From the NCBI GenBank assembly GCA_041391665.1, contig JAWKNO010000001.1, forward strand, positions 186,001 to 250,000: a stretch of DNA of 64,000 bases. The letters are read 5' to 3'. The notes under the pieces are model-generated. The model searched no databases and was not told the origin of the DNA. It saw only the letters and a program-made list of their open reading frames with translations. The DNA is from Bacteroidia bacterium (GTDB taxonomy: Bacteria; Bacteroidota; Bacteroidia; J057). Position 1 is the first letter of the stretch; the number at the start of each line of letters is the position of its first letter. Shown here piece after piece: positions 51,757 through 60,565 of the stretch. The position numbers were made by a program, and so were the translations under genes.

Positions 51757-53112
51757 ATGGCTAATTCGGAAGAACTGGGCACAAAACCGATCGGAAAACT
51801 ATTGCGTGCTCAGGCGATACCGGCTTCGGTGGGGATTCTTATTATGTCTGTTTATGGGATTGTAGACAGCATTTTTGTGGGGCGATGGGTGGGTACGTTG
51901 GGATTAGGTGCAATTACCGTGGTTTTTCCGATTTCCTTTCTGATTTCCTCCATTGGTATGTCGATAGGAATTGGCGGGGCTTCTGTGATCTCCCGCTCTT
52001 TGGGGGCGGGCAACCGAGAGCATGCTTTGCTCACTTTTGGAAACCAGGCTACGCTTACATTACTGCTTGCAGTAGTGATGGTGATTTTTGGCTCTTTATT
52101 TCAGGAAAGCCTACTTCAGATTTTTGGGGGTAGAGGAGAATTACTTCCCTACGCCAAAGAATATTTTCAAATCATTCTTCTGGGAATTCCATTTTTGGCC
52201 TGGGCGATGATGACCAATAATGTGATCCGTGCAGAAGGCGCTGCCCGCTTTGCCATGATGATTATGATTGTACCTGCGGTGGTAAATATTATTCTCGATC
52301 CCATATTTATTGCGGGACTTGACATGGGAATAAGTGGCGCTGCCTGGGCGACCACCATTTCCTATATGGCGAGCGCCTTATTTTCTGTCTGGTATTTCAC
52401 CCGTGGTCCATCTGAGCTTAAGCTGGCGGTAAAAAATCTTTGGCTGCGGTTTTCTGTGGTAAAAGAAATATTTTCTATTGGTGTGGTAACTCTGGTGAGG
52501 CAGGGTACCATCAGCGTACTATCCATTGTGTTGAATAATGCACTTTTCAATTATGGTGGAGAGATGGGCGTATCTGTTTATGGTATTATCAACCGGGTGA
52601 TGATGTTTGCAAATTTCCCGGTTTTGGGCGTTACGCAGGGATTTCTTCCAATTGCAGGTTATAATTTTGGCGCACAAAAAAGGGAGCGGGTGAAAGAGTT
52701 GATTTACAAAGCCATAACTTTTGGAACAGGGCTGGCTTTTGTGATCTTTTTAGGTGTGATGTTTTTTGCCCGCCAAATCGCTTCGCTTTTTACAGTTGAC
52801 GAACAGTTGATCCTGTTAAGTACGCCAGCTATCATGACTGTATTTTTGGCAACACCTACGCTAACAATTCAACTGATTGGTTCTGCTTACTTTCAGTCTA
52901 TTGGTAAGGCTGTTCCTGCACTGCTGCTTACCATGTTGAAACAGGGCTTTTTCCTGATTCCTTTAGTGCTGATTCTTCCATTATTTTTTGATTTGAATGG
53001 TATTTGGTATGCATTTCCGATTGCAGATATACTGTCAGCATCAGTAAATTTTTGGTTTATTCGTGGCGCCATCCGGCAATTAAATAATCCCCTTGCAACC
53101 ATAACTTCATAA
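51757..53112 (+). CDS. MATE-family efflux transporter
   Basis: A 451-residue multidrug and toxin extrusion transporter with 12 predicted transmembrane helices in two related halves. Matching blocks are GIVDSIFVGRWVGTLGLGAI in the first half and VYGIINRVMMFANFPVLGVT, followed by GYNFGAQKRERVK, in the second. It should export cationic drugs or metabolites with Na+ or H+ coupling. It is monocistronic; a strong palindrome lies just after the stop. Confidence 0.92.
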   Translation: MANSEELGTKPIGKLLRAQAIPASVGILIMSVYGIVDSIFVGRWVGTLGLGAITVVFPISFLISSIGMSIGIGGASVISRSLGAGNREHALLTFGNQATLTLLLAVVMVIFGSLFQESLLQIFGGRGELLPYAKEYFQIILLGIPFLAWAMMTNNVIRAEGAARFAMMIMIVPAVVNIILDPIFIAGLDMGISGAAWATTISYMASALFSVWYFTRGPSELKLAVKNLWLRFSVVKEIFSIGVVTLVRQGTISVLSIVLNNALFNYGGEMGVSVYGIINRVMMFANFPVLGVTQGFLPIAGYNFGAQKRERVKELIYKAITFGTGLAFVIFLGVMFFARQIASLFTVDEQLILLSTPAIMTVFLATPTLTIQLIGSAYFQSIGKAVPALLLTMLKQGFFLIPLVLILPLFFDLNGIWYAFPIADILSASVNFWFIRGAIRQLNNPLATITS

Positions 53113-53117
53113 AGAAA

Positions 53118-53140
53118 AGTCCCGGAAATTTTCCGGGACT
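53118..53140. terminator. Hairpin after the MATE gene
   Basis: AGTCCCGGAA (53118-53127) pairs perfectly with TTCCGGGACT (53131-53140) across a three-base loop. No T run follows on the + strand, so it may stabilise the 3' end or act as a Rho-independent site of unusual form. Confidence 0.6.
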
Positions 53141-53316
53141 CAACATAAACCTATACAGCTAAACAAAAACACAATTTTAAAAACTGGTAACCATTCTCTG
53201 CAATCTACCTGACTGTGCATCCCCTCATATGCCTACCGGTTTATCATTTGGATGAAAAAAATATACTGAGGTCACTTTTTTGTATTTTTTTACGGAAGTA
53301 TAAAGTAATTGGGAAT

Positions 53317-53379
53317 TTCTGCGAAACTTTGCGCGGACTTTGCGGTAATCTGCAAAGGCAGACAGGAAGTTTCGCAGAA
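53317..53379. repeat. Nested inverted repeat in the MATE-cryptochrome gap
   Basis: A 13-bp perfect inverted repeat TTCTGCGAAACTT (53317-53329) / AAGTTTCGCAGAA (53367-53379) encloses a second one, CTTTGC (53338-53343) / GCAAAG (53352-53357). The remaining 363-bp gap holds only the MATE hairpin and A/T-rich DNA. The CTTTGCG words resemble the repeat at 20517-20600. Confidence 0.65.
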
Positions 53380-53475
53380 GTGTATTTTATGGAAGTTTAT
53401 AATTCCGCTTTTTTATAAAACACATGCGGTTATAATCTGGTTTATGGTAAAAATTTATTTGAAGTAAATCAGGCT

Positions 53476-54744
53476 ATGAAAACCGCTATTGTATGGTTGA
53501 GGGATAATCTTCGGTTGAGTGATAATCATTCACTGCATCACGCAATTTCAGAGAATGATAAGATCCTGCCGGTTTTTGTGATTGATCGCAGATGGCTGGA
53601 AAAGGATAGATGGGGTAATGCCCGAATGGGGGTTTTTAGAGCAGATTTTTTATTGGAGTCGCTAAAAGCGCTGCAAAAATCTGTTGAAGATGCCGGAGGA
53701 GGATTATGGGTTGAAACCGGATTACCTTCGGAGATCATCTTGCGTTTGGCCAGAGATTTTGGTGCAGATTGTGTGTACACTTCACGGGCTTATACCCATT
53801 TTGAAAAAGAAGATGAACAACGCGTCTCAGAGGAAATAAAATTGAAACTGTACGATGAAAGTACCCTGATTCATCCCGACAATCTTCCCTTTTCAGTCAG
53901 AGAAATCCCTGATATTTTTACTCAGTTTCGGCAAAAAGTTGAAAAATATTGTCAGGTAAAACCTCCCATTTCTGCACCTTCCAGAATTGATACACCCGTT
54001 TTTACCCCAAAAATCATTCCTGATCTGGACTTATTGGGGTACAAAAAAATCCCTAAAGACAATCGGGCTGTGATGACATTTACTGGGGGAGAAGAAGCCG
54101 GGAAAAGAAGACTGACCCATTACTTTTATGAGACCCGGTCACTTTCTCATTATAAAGACACACGCAACGGCTTGATAGGGGCTGATTATTCTTCCAAATT
54201 TTCGCCATGGCTGGCAAATGGATCACTTTCTCCCAGATATATTTATGCCGAAGTGAAAAAATACGAAGAAGATATAATTAAAAACGAATCAACATACTGG
54301 CTGGTATTTGAGCTTTTATGGAGAGATTTTTTCAAATTCATGTCGATGAAATACGGAGCCCGGCTATTTTTTGCCGGTGGAATTTCAGGAAAAAATCCAA
54401 ATTTTGGTATGAACACAAAACGGTACGAGCAATGGAAATTGGGCAAAACCGGGCAGTTGTTTATCGATGCAAATATGAACGAATTGCGGAATACAGGGTT
54501 TATGAGTAATCGGGGACGGCAGAATGTGGCATCATATCTTGTACATAATCTGGGGTTGGATTGGCGGATGGGCGCGTCCTGGTTTGAAAGTATGTTGATC
54601 GACTATGATCCTTGCAGCAATTACGGCAACTGGCAATATGTGGCGGGAGTAGGCAATGATCCGAGGGAAAACAGAGTCTTTAATCCCCTTTCGCAAAGTG
54701 CGCGATATGATCCAGAGGGTGAATTTCAGGTTTTGTGGAAATGA
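53476..54744 (+). CDS. DASH-family cryptochrome/photolyase
   Basis: A 422-residue flavoprotein of the cryptochrome-DASH family, which repairs cyclobutane dimers mainly in single-stranded DNA using FAD and light. The N-terminal antenna domain begins AIVWLRDNLRLSDNHSL. FAD-domain blocks are SSKFSPWLANGSLSPRYIYA, WLVFELLWRDFFKF, MNELRNTGFMSNRGRQNVAS and DYDPCSNYGNWQYVAGVG. The protein ends soon after EFQVLWK, about 15-40 residues earlier than many relatives, with no obvious continuation in another frame. The start ATG is preceded by a 363-bp gap. Confidence 0.92.
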   Translation: MKTAIVWLRDNLRLSDNHSLHHAISENDKILPVFVIDRRWLEKDRWGNARMGVFRADFLLESLKALQKSVEDAGGGLWVETGLPSEIILRLARDFGADCVYTSRAYTHFEKEDEQRVSEEIKLKLYDESTLIHPDNLPFSVREIPDIFTQFRQKVEKYCQVKPPISAPSRIDTPVFTPKIIPDLDLLGYKKIPKDNRAVMTFTGGEEAGKRRLTHYFYETRSLSHYKDTRNGLIGADYSSKFSPWLANGSLSPRYIYAEVKKYEEDIIKNESTYWLVFELLWRDFFKFMSMKYGARLFFAGGISGKNPNFGMNTKRYEQWKLGKTGQLFIDANMNELRNTGFMSNRGRQNVASYLVHNLGLDWRMGASWFESMLIDYDPCSNYGNWQYVAGVGNDPRENRVFNPLSQSARYDPEGEFQVLWK

Positions 54745-54843
54745 GTATTTCGTATATATGAAATCGCCTGACAAATTTAACCCACGCTATTTTCGTCAAA
54801 TTTCCGTAATTTCATTTATCACAGATGGTAATAATCTCCCCGG

Positions 54844-55893
54844 ATGAAGAAGCTATACCCGCTGATTTTTTGCCTGACCATATTTGCCTGCTCGGAATCT
54901 GTTCAGATCAACGCCCCTTATAAAGATATTTGGGTTGTATATGGTGTGTTGAATGCACAGGAAGATTTCCAATATATCCGTGTTTCTCTGGCTTTTCAGA
55001 CTGAAGAAAATGCATATGATTATGCTGCTGCCAATGACCAGAGCGTCAAAGGGTTGAAAGTCTCACTTGAAGACGATAGTGGTAAAGTATTTGATGCTGT
55101 GCAGATTGATAGTGTCCAGAAGGATACTTCAAATGGTGATTTCGCTCCGTATGCTACATTTTATCGTTTTCATACTCAAGGCATTGATCGGTTACAGGAG
55201 GAAAAAGTATATCGCCTCAGGATAGAGGACCCAAAGGTCCCCGGCTTTTTTCTCACAGCAACTACCCGTATTCCGCCGCAACCGCGAATTACAGCCCCCC
55301 AGGTTACAATTACCCAGGGCAATAAATGCCTGCCGATTGTTCCTTTTGAAGACAGTGTTTATGTTTATTTCAACAAACATAGGGGAGAAGTACGCACAGC
55401 CGCTATGCGATATGAGATACAGATTCGCCTGAATTTCTGGAAAAATGGCATTCGTAGGACCTACAAAACCCGCCCGACGCGTCTGTTTAATGATGATGTT
55501 GCCTGTGCTCAGACCGGCGACAATGCGCTTTGTTATCAGTTTCAGGATGGCGTATTGATTACCAGAATGAAAGGGGCGTTTTCTGATCAAAACTCCCGGT
55601 ATATATTTGAAGATAGTCCGGTGTGTGGAACGCCATGGACCGATTTACCCGATTTTGTCGAATTACAGGTTACGGCTATTGATACATTCCTCTCCCGGTA
55701 TATTATATCCAATGATCCTGCATATCTGAATCTCAATACGATACGGTGGGAGTATAGCAATATCTCCGGTACAGCTTCTGCCGTAGGAATATTCGGCTCT
55801 GTCGCTTCAGACCGTGAGGCAGTTGGAATATCGCCCTGCGCTTTATATCTTTTAGGACTTACACCAGATGCCCCTGCAAACATTTGTGACTAA
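54844..55893 (+). CDS. DUF4249-family lipoprotein
   Basis: A 349-residue outer-membrane-type lipoprotein (signal FCLTIFACSES, lipobox Cys near 16) with an Ig-like beta-rich body typical of DUF4249, a Bacteroidota family often encoded beside TonB-dependent receptors. Blocks include DIWVVYGVLNAQEDFQYIRV and GVLITRMKGAF. No receptor is adjacent here: cryptochrome is upstream and the opposing dehydrogenase downstream. Role in outer membrane assembly or nutrient binding is unknown. Confidence 0.8.
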   Translation: MKKLYPLIFCLTIFACSESVQINAPYKDIWVVYGVLNAQEDFQYIRVSLAFQTEENAYDYAAANDQSVKGLKVSLEDDSGKVFDAVQIDSVQKDTSNGDFAPYATFYRFHTQGIDRLQEEKVYRLRIEDPKVPGFFLTATTRIPPQPRITAPQVTITQGNKCLPIVPFEDSVYVYFNKHRGEVRTAAMRYEIQIRLNFWKNGIRRTYKTRPTRLFNDDVACAQTGDNALCYQFQDGVLITRMKGAFSDQNSRYIFEDSPVCGTPWTDLPDFVELQVTAIDTFLSRYIISNDPAYLNLNTIRWEYSNISGTASAVGIFGSVASDREAVGISPCALYLLGLTPDAPANICD

Positions 55894-55899
55894 AGAAAC

Positions 55900-57249
55900 T
55901 CAATTGAGGTATTTTTCCATATACCTATACTTTTCTGTAAAGCTACCTTTCCAGAGAATAACAGCATTTGCTACGGATTCTGGTAGTCCGGATTGGTCAG
56001 GAGAATCGGCCGTATAGTCTGCGGAAGTGATACCTGAAATAACAGGAGAAATATCATTACTGAATTGCCGGGAAGCGTCAGCGGAAAATTCACAAGGAAG
56101 GTTTGTTACAGCCATAACGGCAATTCCTTCTCCTTCAAAGCCATCTGAACTTTTTCCTGTCAGGGGATTGTAGATAAAAACCGGATTGTCAATCCATGTT
56201 TCATGTGAAAAGTGAATCGCACCTTCCGGATCGCAGGAAATGTCTCCAATTACCTTCAGGCTTCTATGATTTTTATACCATTTTGCCGCATTTTCACGTG
56301 TAATCAGCCGGGGGTATCTGGGCGACCAGATGATACAATTCATCATCAGGGTAACGTAGGGGAATATATTTTCCAGATTTGATTCAAAGTGTTGAGGCTC
56401 ACTGAGATAAATTTGGAAAAAATCATCAGGTAAAAGATTTTTTGAGAAAAAAGGCGAGGACTCTTTTACCTTAAACATTTCAGGAATATCCAGAATCAGC
56501 TGGTAAACTTGAAACCGGGATCCTGTAGCGTATATTTCTGGTAGTTCGTCTGTCGTGATCGTTTGTACGGGGAGTAGGTTAAATATCTCCTGAGCACCGG
56601 TGCTGGTTTTGCCATTTCCCAGAAAGCAGCATATTACAGGAGGGATTTCTTTAGGAGTACCTTCTCTCTGTATTTTTTTTCCCAGATCTGCCAGCATCGT
56701 TTTTATTTCCCTCAGATCTTCTTTTTCAATAGATTGAGGAACCCGTGTAAATAGATTTTCGATGCCGGCAATCTTTAATCTTTGGCCTAAAGTCCAAAGC
56801 GAATCAATCATTCCGGCATAGCCAGCGAAATAAGTAAATGCAGTAATGATCCTTTGTTGTTTTTCATTGACGACCAGTTCAAAATCTATCAATGTACAGT
56901 TTTTGTCGATGAGGGTCTGTAGCAGTCGCCGGTTTTTCAGCTGGCCTTTATGTGTATGTGAAAAAAACATATAAGCCTTTCCGGGCAGAATAAAGGCAGG
57001 ATCAATTTCTTTTAGTCCGAAAATGATATGCGCTGCTGACAAATCTTCATTTATTTCTGCTCCTGCCTGCTCATACGTTTCATCATCAAAAATACGTTTT
57101 TTTTCTCCTGTGTCAGGATTTCTGGCAGGTTGAACAATTACGTTTACACCATTCTGGGCAAGTTGGTGTACCAGTTCAGGTACAAGAGCTACACGTTTTT
57201 CCCCACGTTTGCTTAAATCTTCTCTTCTTATGCCGATAATATTTTCCAT
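55900..57249 (-). CDS. Lysine-ketoglutarate reductase-like (AlaDH/PNT family) protein
   Basis: A 449-residue protein with an alanine dehydrogenase/transhydrogenase-type N-terminus (IGIRREDLSKRGEKRVALVP), IIFGLKEID, FFSHTHKGQ, and DISCDPEGAIHFSHE in the C-terminal half. These match the reductase domain of bifunctional lysine-ketoglutarate reductase/saccharopine dehydrogenase, here as a free-standing enzyme for lysine degradation (or saccharopine metabolism). The saccharopine dehydrogenase partner is not in the window. It converges with the DUF4249 gene with a six-base gap. Confidence 0.8.
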   Translation of the reverse strand: MENIIGIRREDLSKRGEKRVALVPELVHQLAQNGVNVIVQPARNPDTGEKKRIFDDETYEQAGAEINEDLSAAHIIFGLKEIDPAFILPGKAYMFFSHTHKGQLKNRRLLQTLIDKNCTLIDFELVVNEKQQRIITAFTYFAGYAGMIDSLWTLGQRLKIAGIENLFTRVPQSIEKEDLREIKTMLADLGKKIQREGTPKEIPPVICCFLGNGKTSTGAQEIFNLLPVQTITTDELPEIYATGSRFQVYQLILDIPEMFKVKESSPFFSKNLLPDDFFQIYLSEPQHFESNLENIFPYVTLMMNCIIWSPRYPRLITRENAAKWYKNHRSLKVIGDISCDPEGAIHFSHETWIDNPVFIYNPLTGKSSDGFEGEGIAVMAVTNLPCEFSADASRQFSNDISPVISGITSADYTADSPDQSGLPESVANAVILWKGSFTEKYRYMEKYLN

Positions 57250-57423
57250 ATTTGTAGTCCTTATTACCCCGCAAGTTATGAATTAATCATATATCGCTAT
57301 GAGACAGTATAGAAATAATTGTGTGGGGATAAGTAGAAAATCAGTAACTTTTGAAACCTTACTGCGTCATAATAATAACACGATCGTTGAAAGATACGAC
57401 TGAAGAAACTCATCCTAAAGAAT

Positions 57424-57816
57424 ATGAAAACGTTTAAGCGAATTGCAATTATCACATCCGTCATTATTGTCCTTGCCGGACTTATATACGGAGGTGTAGC
57501 TGTTTTTGGTAGTTATAGCTCAGGTAGCCGTGTAGGAAAAATTGTCAAATTCAGCAAAAAGGGATTTATCTTTAAAACGTATGAGGGTCAGTTGAATGTA
57601 GGTGGATTTGCGAAAGATGAGGCTGGCGATATTTCTCCTAATGTATGGTCATTTTCTGTTTATAGAGGCTCCGAGGATATCCGCGAAGCCATTGATGATG
57701 CCATGGATAAAGGAGAAGAGGTAAAGCTTCACTATCACGAAAAATTCTACCAGTTTGACTGGAGGGGAGATACCAAGTATTTTATCTATAAGGTAGAAAG
57801 TGTGGACAAAAATTAG
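57424..57816 (+). CDS. Conserved single-pass membrane protein
   Basis: A 130-residue protein with a basic N-terminus, one transmembrane helix (about 8-27) and a small beta-rich extracytoplasmic domain (SSGSRVGKIVKFSKKGFIFK, KTYEGQLNVGG). Homologous proteins are common in Bacteroidota but I know no function. Its 3' end overlaps the broken xylanase gene by four bases in convergent orientation. Ordinary composition. Confidence 0.7.
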   Translation: MKTFKRIAIITSVIIVLAGLIYGGVAVFGSYSSGSRVGKIVKFSKKGFIFKTYEGQLNVGGFAKDEAGDISPNVWSFSVYRGSEDIREAIDDAMDKGEEVKLHYHEKFYQFDWRGDTKYFIYKVESVDKN

Positions 57817-58319
57817 GGTTCATTCACGATAAACTTACTTCTGGCAGACCAGTTTTCTCCCTGCACAACAACAATATACATGCCCGGGGCTAAGTTTTGT
57901 ACGGAATGCTCCATAATCGCCAATGGTGAAATCATCCCCCGGAATACATTTTCAACTGTTTTTCCCTGAAGATCAGTGATATAAATATCTGCATACCTGG
58001 TGGTATGTTCGCTTATAGTTATAAAAATCTTATCCTGTGTGGGATTGGGAAAAAGCGTCATCTTAACAGATGGAAGCATGTCTTCGACGGCAGAAGTTCC
58101 TCCGCTGATATATATGACTGTATCTTTGGCATCGGGAGTAAAGTTGAGGGGAACTTTTTCTCCGGAAGGCAGCGTTAATTCGTATTCTCCATAAAATCCG
58201 CGAAATTCAAACAAGCCATTTTCGGAAGTAGTGCCGCTGGCATTGGTTGTCCATACCTCATGAATAAGGTGATAAACAGTATCCGCCGCATGTTTGGAGG
58301 ATTTGTCATCGTTAAACAT
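57813..58319 (-). CDS. GH10 xylanase, C-terminal fragment
   Basis: The 168-residue downstream part if read from an internal ATG (58319). It holds a beta-sandwich and the T9SS sorting domain (LFPNPTQDK, GMYIVVVQ). It has no signal peptide and is probably not made alone; it is in frame with the fragment upstream across the TAA. Confidence 0.5.
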   Translation of the reverse strand: MFNDDKSSKHAADTVYHLIHEVWTTNASGTTSENGLFEFRGFYGEYELTLPSGEKVPLNFTPDAKDTVIYISGGTSAVEDMLPSVKMTLFPNPTQDKIFITISEHTTRYADIYITDLQGKTVENVFRGMISPLAIMEHSVQNLAPGMYIVVVQGENWSARSKFIVNEP

Positions 58320-58373
58320 CCCCGCATTTGCGATCCAGTGTCTTCCATCCCAGAATCCCCAAAATAGAAAACC

Positions 58374-59819
58374 TTATACAGAAGGGTGCGAAAATGCGAT
58401 TCGCATCATCTGTCCGAATGCTTCTGCCTGTTGCTGGTCAGTGATATTTTTTTGTTGAGGATTGATATCGTATTCGGTTATTTTGACAGGAAGTCCGAGA
58501 CTGGCAATAAAATCGAGTTTCATGCGGATGGCCCACCAAGGGTTGAGATCCCAGAAGTGGCCCTGAACGCCAACGCCATCGACAGGGGCACCCTGGTCGA
58601 TCAGCTTTTTTACCATGTGGTGATATCTTCCCCGGTCGCCTCCGCTATTGATGATGGAATAATCATTGATGTAAAGTTTGGCGGAAGGGTCAGCTTCTCT
58701 GGCCCATTTAAATACCAGATGGTTAATGGTATCTCCGGTAATTTGGGAAACCACTTTTTCATGTACCGGTTCGTTGACAACATCATATTCCTTTATAATA
58801 CCCTGGTAATGAATAACATCTCGTTTTATTCTTCTTTCAATCCGGGCCATAAGGGTATCTTTGGGAAGACCCCAAAGCCAGGCCGGGGATTGCCAGTTTT
58901 TATTGCCGCCCCAAAGCAGTGCATGTCCACGCAAATCCCATCCTTGCTGTTGAGCCCAATTGAGATAGTAATCCACATCGGTATAGTCTGTAACTCCACT
59001 GGAAGGTTCCATATAGGGCCATTTGAAGGCATTTTCGAAAACCCCGCTGTTGAAATAGGCAGTTGCAGTCTGTCGATACCAGGTTTCGTCGGCATTGATG
59101 GTTTTATTGAGTGTGAGGGCTGTTCCCCAGTCAAAATAATGTTTTTTTAGTGTGGCGGAGATATTTTTTCCAGTTATGGGAGTGCCGGTACTATCAAGCA
59201 CGGCAATAGAAAAATCACCTTTCCGGATAGTGTCTATTCTCGATTCTGCCTGTTGGTACCAGTTGTCATCTACCATTTTTCCGGTTGGCACCAACTCCAC
59301 ATCATCTACATAATAGGTTCCTGTATCCGCACCGACATAAATGCCAAGGCGAATGTCGGAAGTATTGGAAGGCGCGGCAAAATTCGTTTCATACAGTTCC
59401 CATTTGTTGTTGACATCATAATAGACCTGATCATATACATTATAGGGCGGGCTGTTTTTGGAGAGATTGGCAACGGCAAATTTGTCTGGACCTTTTTGTT
59501 TCATCCAGAATTTCAGGTGTAGTTCCTGACCTGAGGTAACGGCAAAACCAGGTGTGTATTGAAGTTGAATATGCCAAATCCTGTCGTAGGGAGAGGCGGT
59601 TCCAGTGTTCACTTGTGTGACGTGAATTTGTGCGGCTTTTGTTCCGGAATGGGTCTGATCCGCATTATATGAGATGGTTGCGGAATAGCCATTTCCTGTA
59701 TCAGACCAAAGAAACCAGTTGGAGCCAGAATTTTCAAATCCTCCGTTTAGGATAAGATTCTGTGCGGGGGAGAATAAGGCCAGAAATAAGACCAGAGAGA
59801 AAATAGTCAGCGTTTTCAT
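58374..59819 (-). CDS. GH10 xylanase, N-terminal fragment
   Basis: Continuous 481-residue part upstream of the premature stop: signal peptide (ending SPAQ), carbohydrate-binding jelly roll (about 20-180) and most of the GH10 barrel with both catalytic glutamates. It ends at RIAFSHPSV, just before the final barrel strand, so folding is doubtful. Confidence 0.7.
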   Translation of the reverse strand: MKTLTIFSLVLFLALFSPAQNLILNGGFENSGSNWFLWSDTGNGYSATISYNADQTHSGTKAAQIHVTQVNTGTASPYDRIWHIQLQYTPGFAVTSGQELHLKFWMKQKGPDKFAVANLSKNSPPYNVYDQVYYDVNNKWELYETNFAAPSNTSDIRLGIYVGADTGTYYVDDVELVPTGKMVDDNWYQQAESRIDTIRKGDFSIAVLDSTGTPITGKNISATLKKHYFDWGTALTLNKTINADETWYRQTATAYFNSGVFENAFKWPYMEPSSGVTDYTDVDYYLNWAQQQGWDLRGHALLWGGNKNWQSPAWLWGLPKDTLMARIERRIKRDVIHYQGIIKEYDVVNEPVHEKVVSQITGDTINHLVFKWAREADPSAKLYINDYSIINSGGDRGRYHHMVKKLIDQGAPVDGVGVQGHFWDLNPWWAIRMKLDFIASLGLPVKITEYDINPQQKNITDQQQAEAFGQMMRIAFSHPSV

Positions 59820-59871
59820 AAAGGTTAAAAGGATTGAATTGAATCAACCATTCACCTACGGCAGCTTATGA

Positions 59872-60498
59872 TCATACCAGCTCTTTTAATGGTTTGTTGA
59901 TTAATTCTCCGTCAATAGGGACTTTCCCGGAGGCATAATCTTCATGCGAAAAAGGCGCAAGGTTTTCCATCGGTGGAAGATACTCGCCATTTACGATAAT
60001 ATCCAGAACAATTCCACTTTGCGGAGCGCGGATGATTTTTAAGTTCGTGGAAGGAAAGAATGGCAGATTTTGTTTATACAGATATTTTCCGATAAGAAAT
60101 AAGGTTTTGTTTTCTCCGACGTCGAGAAAATAGCCGATTCCCATCTCCTCATCTTCCTCAATTTCTATGGCATGTGTGGGATCACATTCGGTCACTTCTA
60201 CGATTCCTGTTTGAAGATCTTTTCCCACAAAAGAGTTTCGCCATTGTATTTTTTCCCGCCAGACGAGGATGACCGTTGTGATCGTCGTAAGCGAAATCCA
60301 CAAGATGATGATGGGTTTGTTGGTCATAAGATGCAGATGAAAGATCTCATCTGACAAAAGAAGTGGAATAAAACTCAGCATAAAGATGAACATCCATTTT
60401 AACATGGCGCCCTCCATCCACTTCCAAAGACCTGGAATATGTTTGTTTAACGTGACTCTTTCAGCCGGGGTAAGTTCTCTTTTATAAATGTGAATCAT
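59872..60498 (-). CDS. Hypothetical two-helix membrane protein
   Basis: A 208-residue protein with two transmembrane helices (about 33-52 and 62-79) and a cytoplasmic or periplasmic beta-rich C-terminal half with an acidic stretch (EIEEDEEMG). No family recognised. It lies between the broken xylanase and the malectin protein on the same strand with gaps of about 50-70 bp, so shared transcription is possible. Confidence 0.6.
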   Translation of the reverse strand: MIHIYKRELTPAERVTLNKHIPGLWKWMEGAMLKWMFIFMLSFIPLLLSDEIFHLHLMTNKPIIILWISLTTITTVILVWREKIQWRNSFVGKDLQTGIVEVTECDPTHAIEIEEDEEMGIGYFLDVGENKTLFLIGKYLYKQNLPFFPSTNLKIIRAPQSGIVLDIIVNGEYLPPMENLAPFSHEDYASGKVPIDGELINKPLKELV

Positions 60499-60565
60499 TG
60501 CTGGACTTCACTGTAAAATACTAATATAGTTAAATGGAGGATTATATAAGAAATCTTGCTTAAGT

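Larger units (their letters stand above)
57813..59819 (-). pseudogene. GH10 endo-1,4-beta-xylanase with T9SS domain, interrupted by in-frame TAA
   Basis: Reading the minus strand from 59819, the frame is open to a TAA at 58374-58376, then continues in the same frame with GFLFWGFWDGRHWIANAG and onward to 57813 (669 codons in all). Order: signal peptide, CBM (NLILNGGFENSG), GH10 barrel with acid/base Glu in DVVNEPVHE and nucleophile Glu in VKITEYDI, the interrupted last strand, and a C-terminal T9SS domain (LFPNPTQDK). Relatives have Glu at the stop position (GAA to TAA is one base). Without readthrough, the T9SS sorting domain is lost. Could be a real mutation, a strain polymorphism or an assembly error. 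Confidence 0.82.

Noticed and set aside
53215..53418. 67-codon + strand frame in the MATE-cryptochrome gap
   Set aside because: It runs through the nested inverted repeat and has no domain or start-site support.
56283..56300. Weak CACGTG palindrome within the lysine-ketoglutarate reductase gene
   Set aside because: Too many mismatches to the parS consensus, and in coding sequence.
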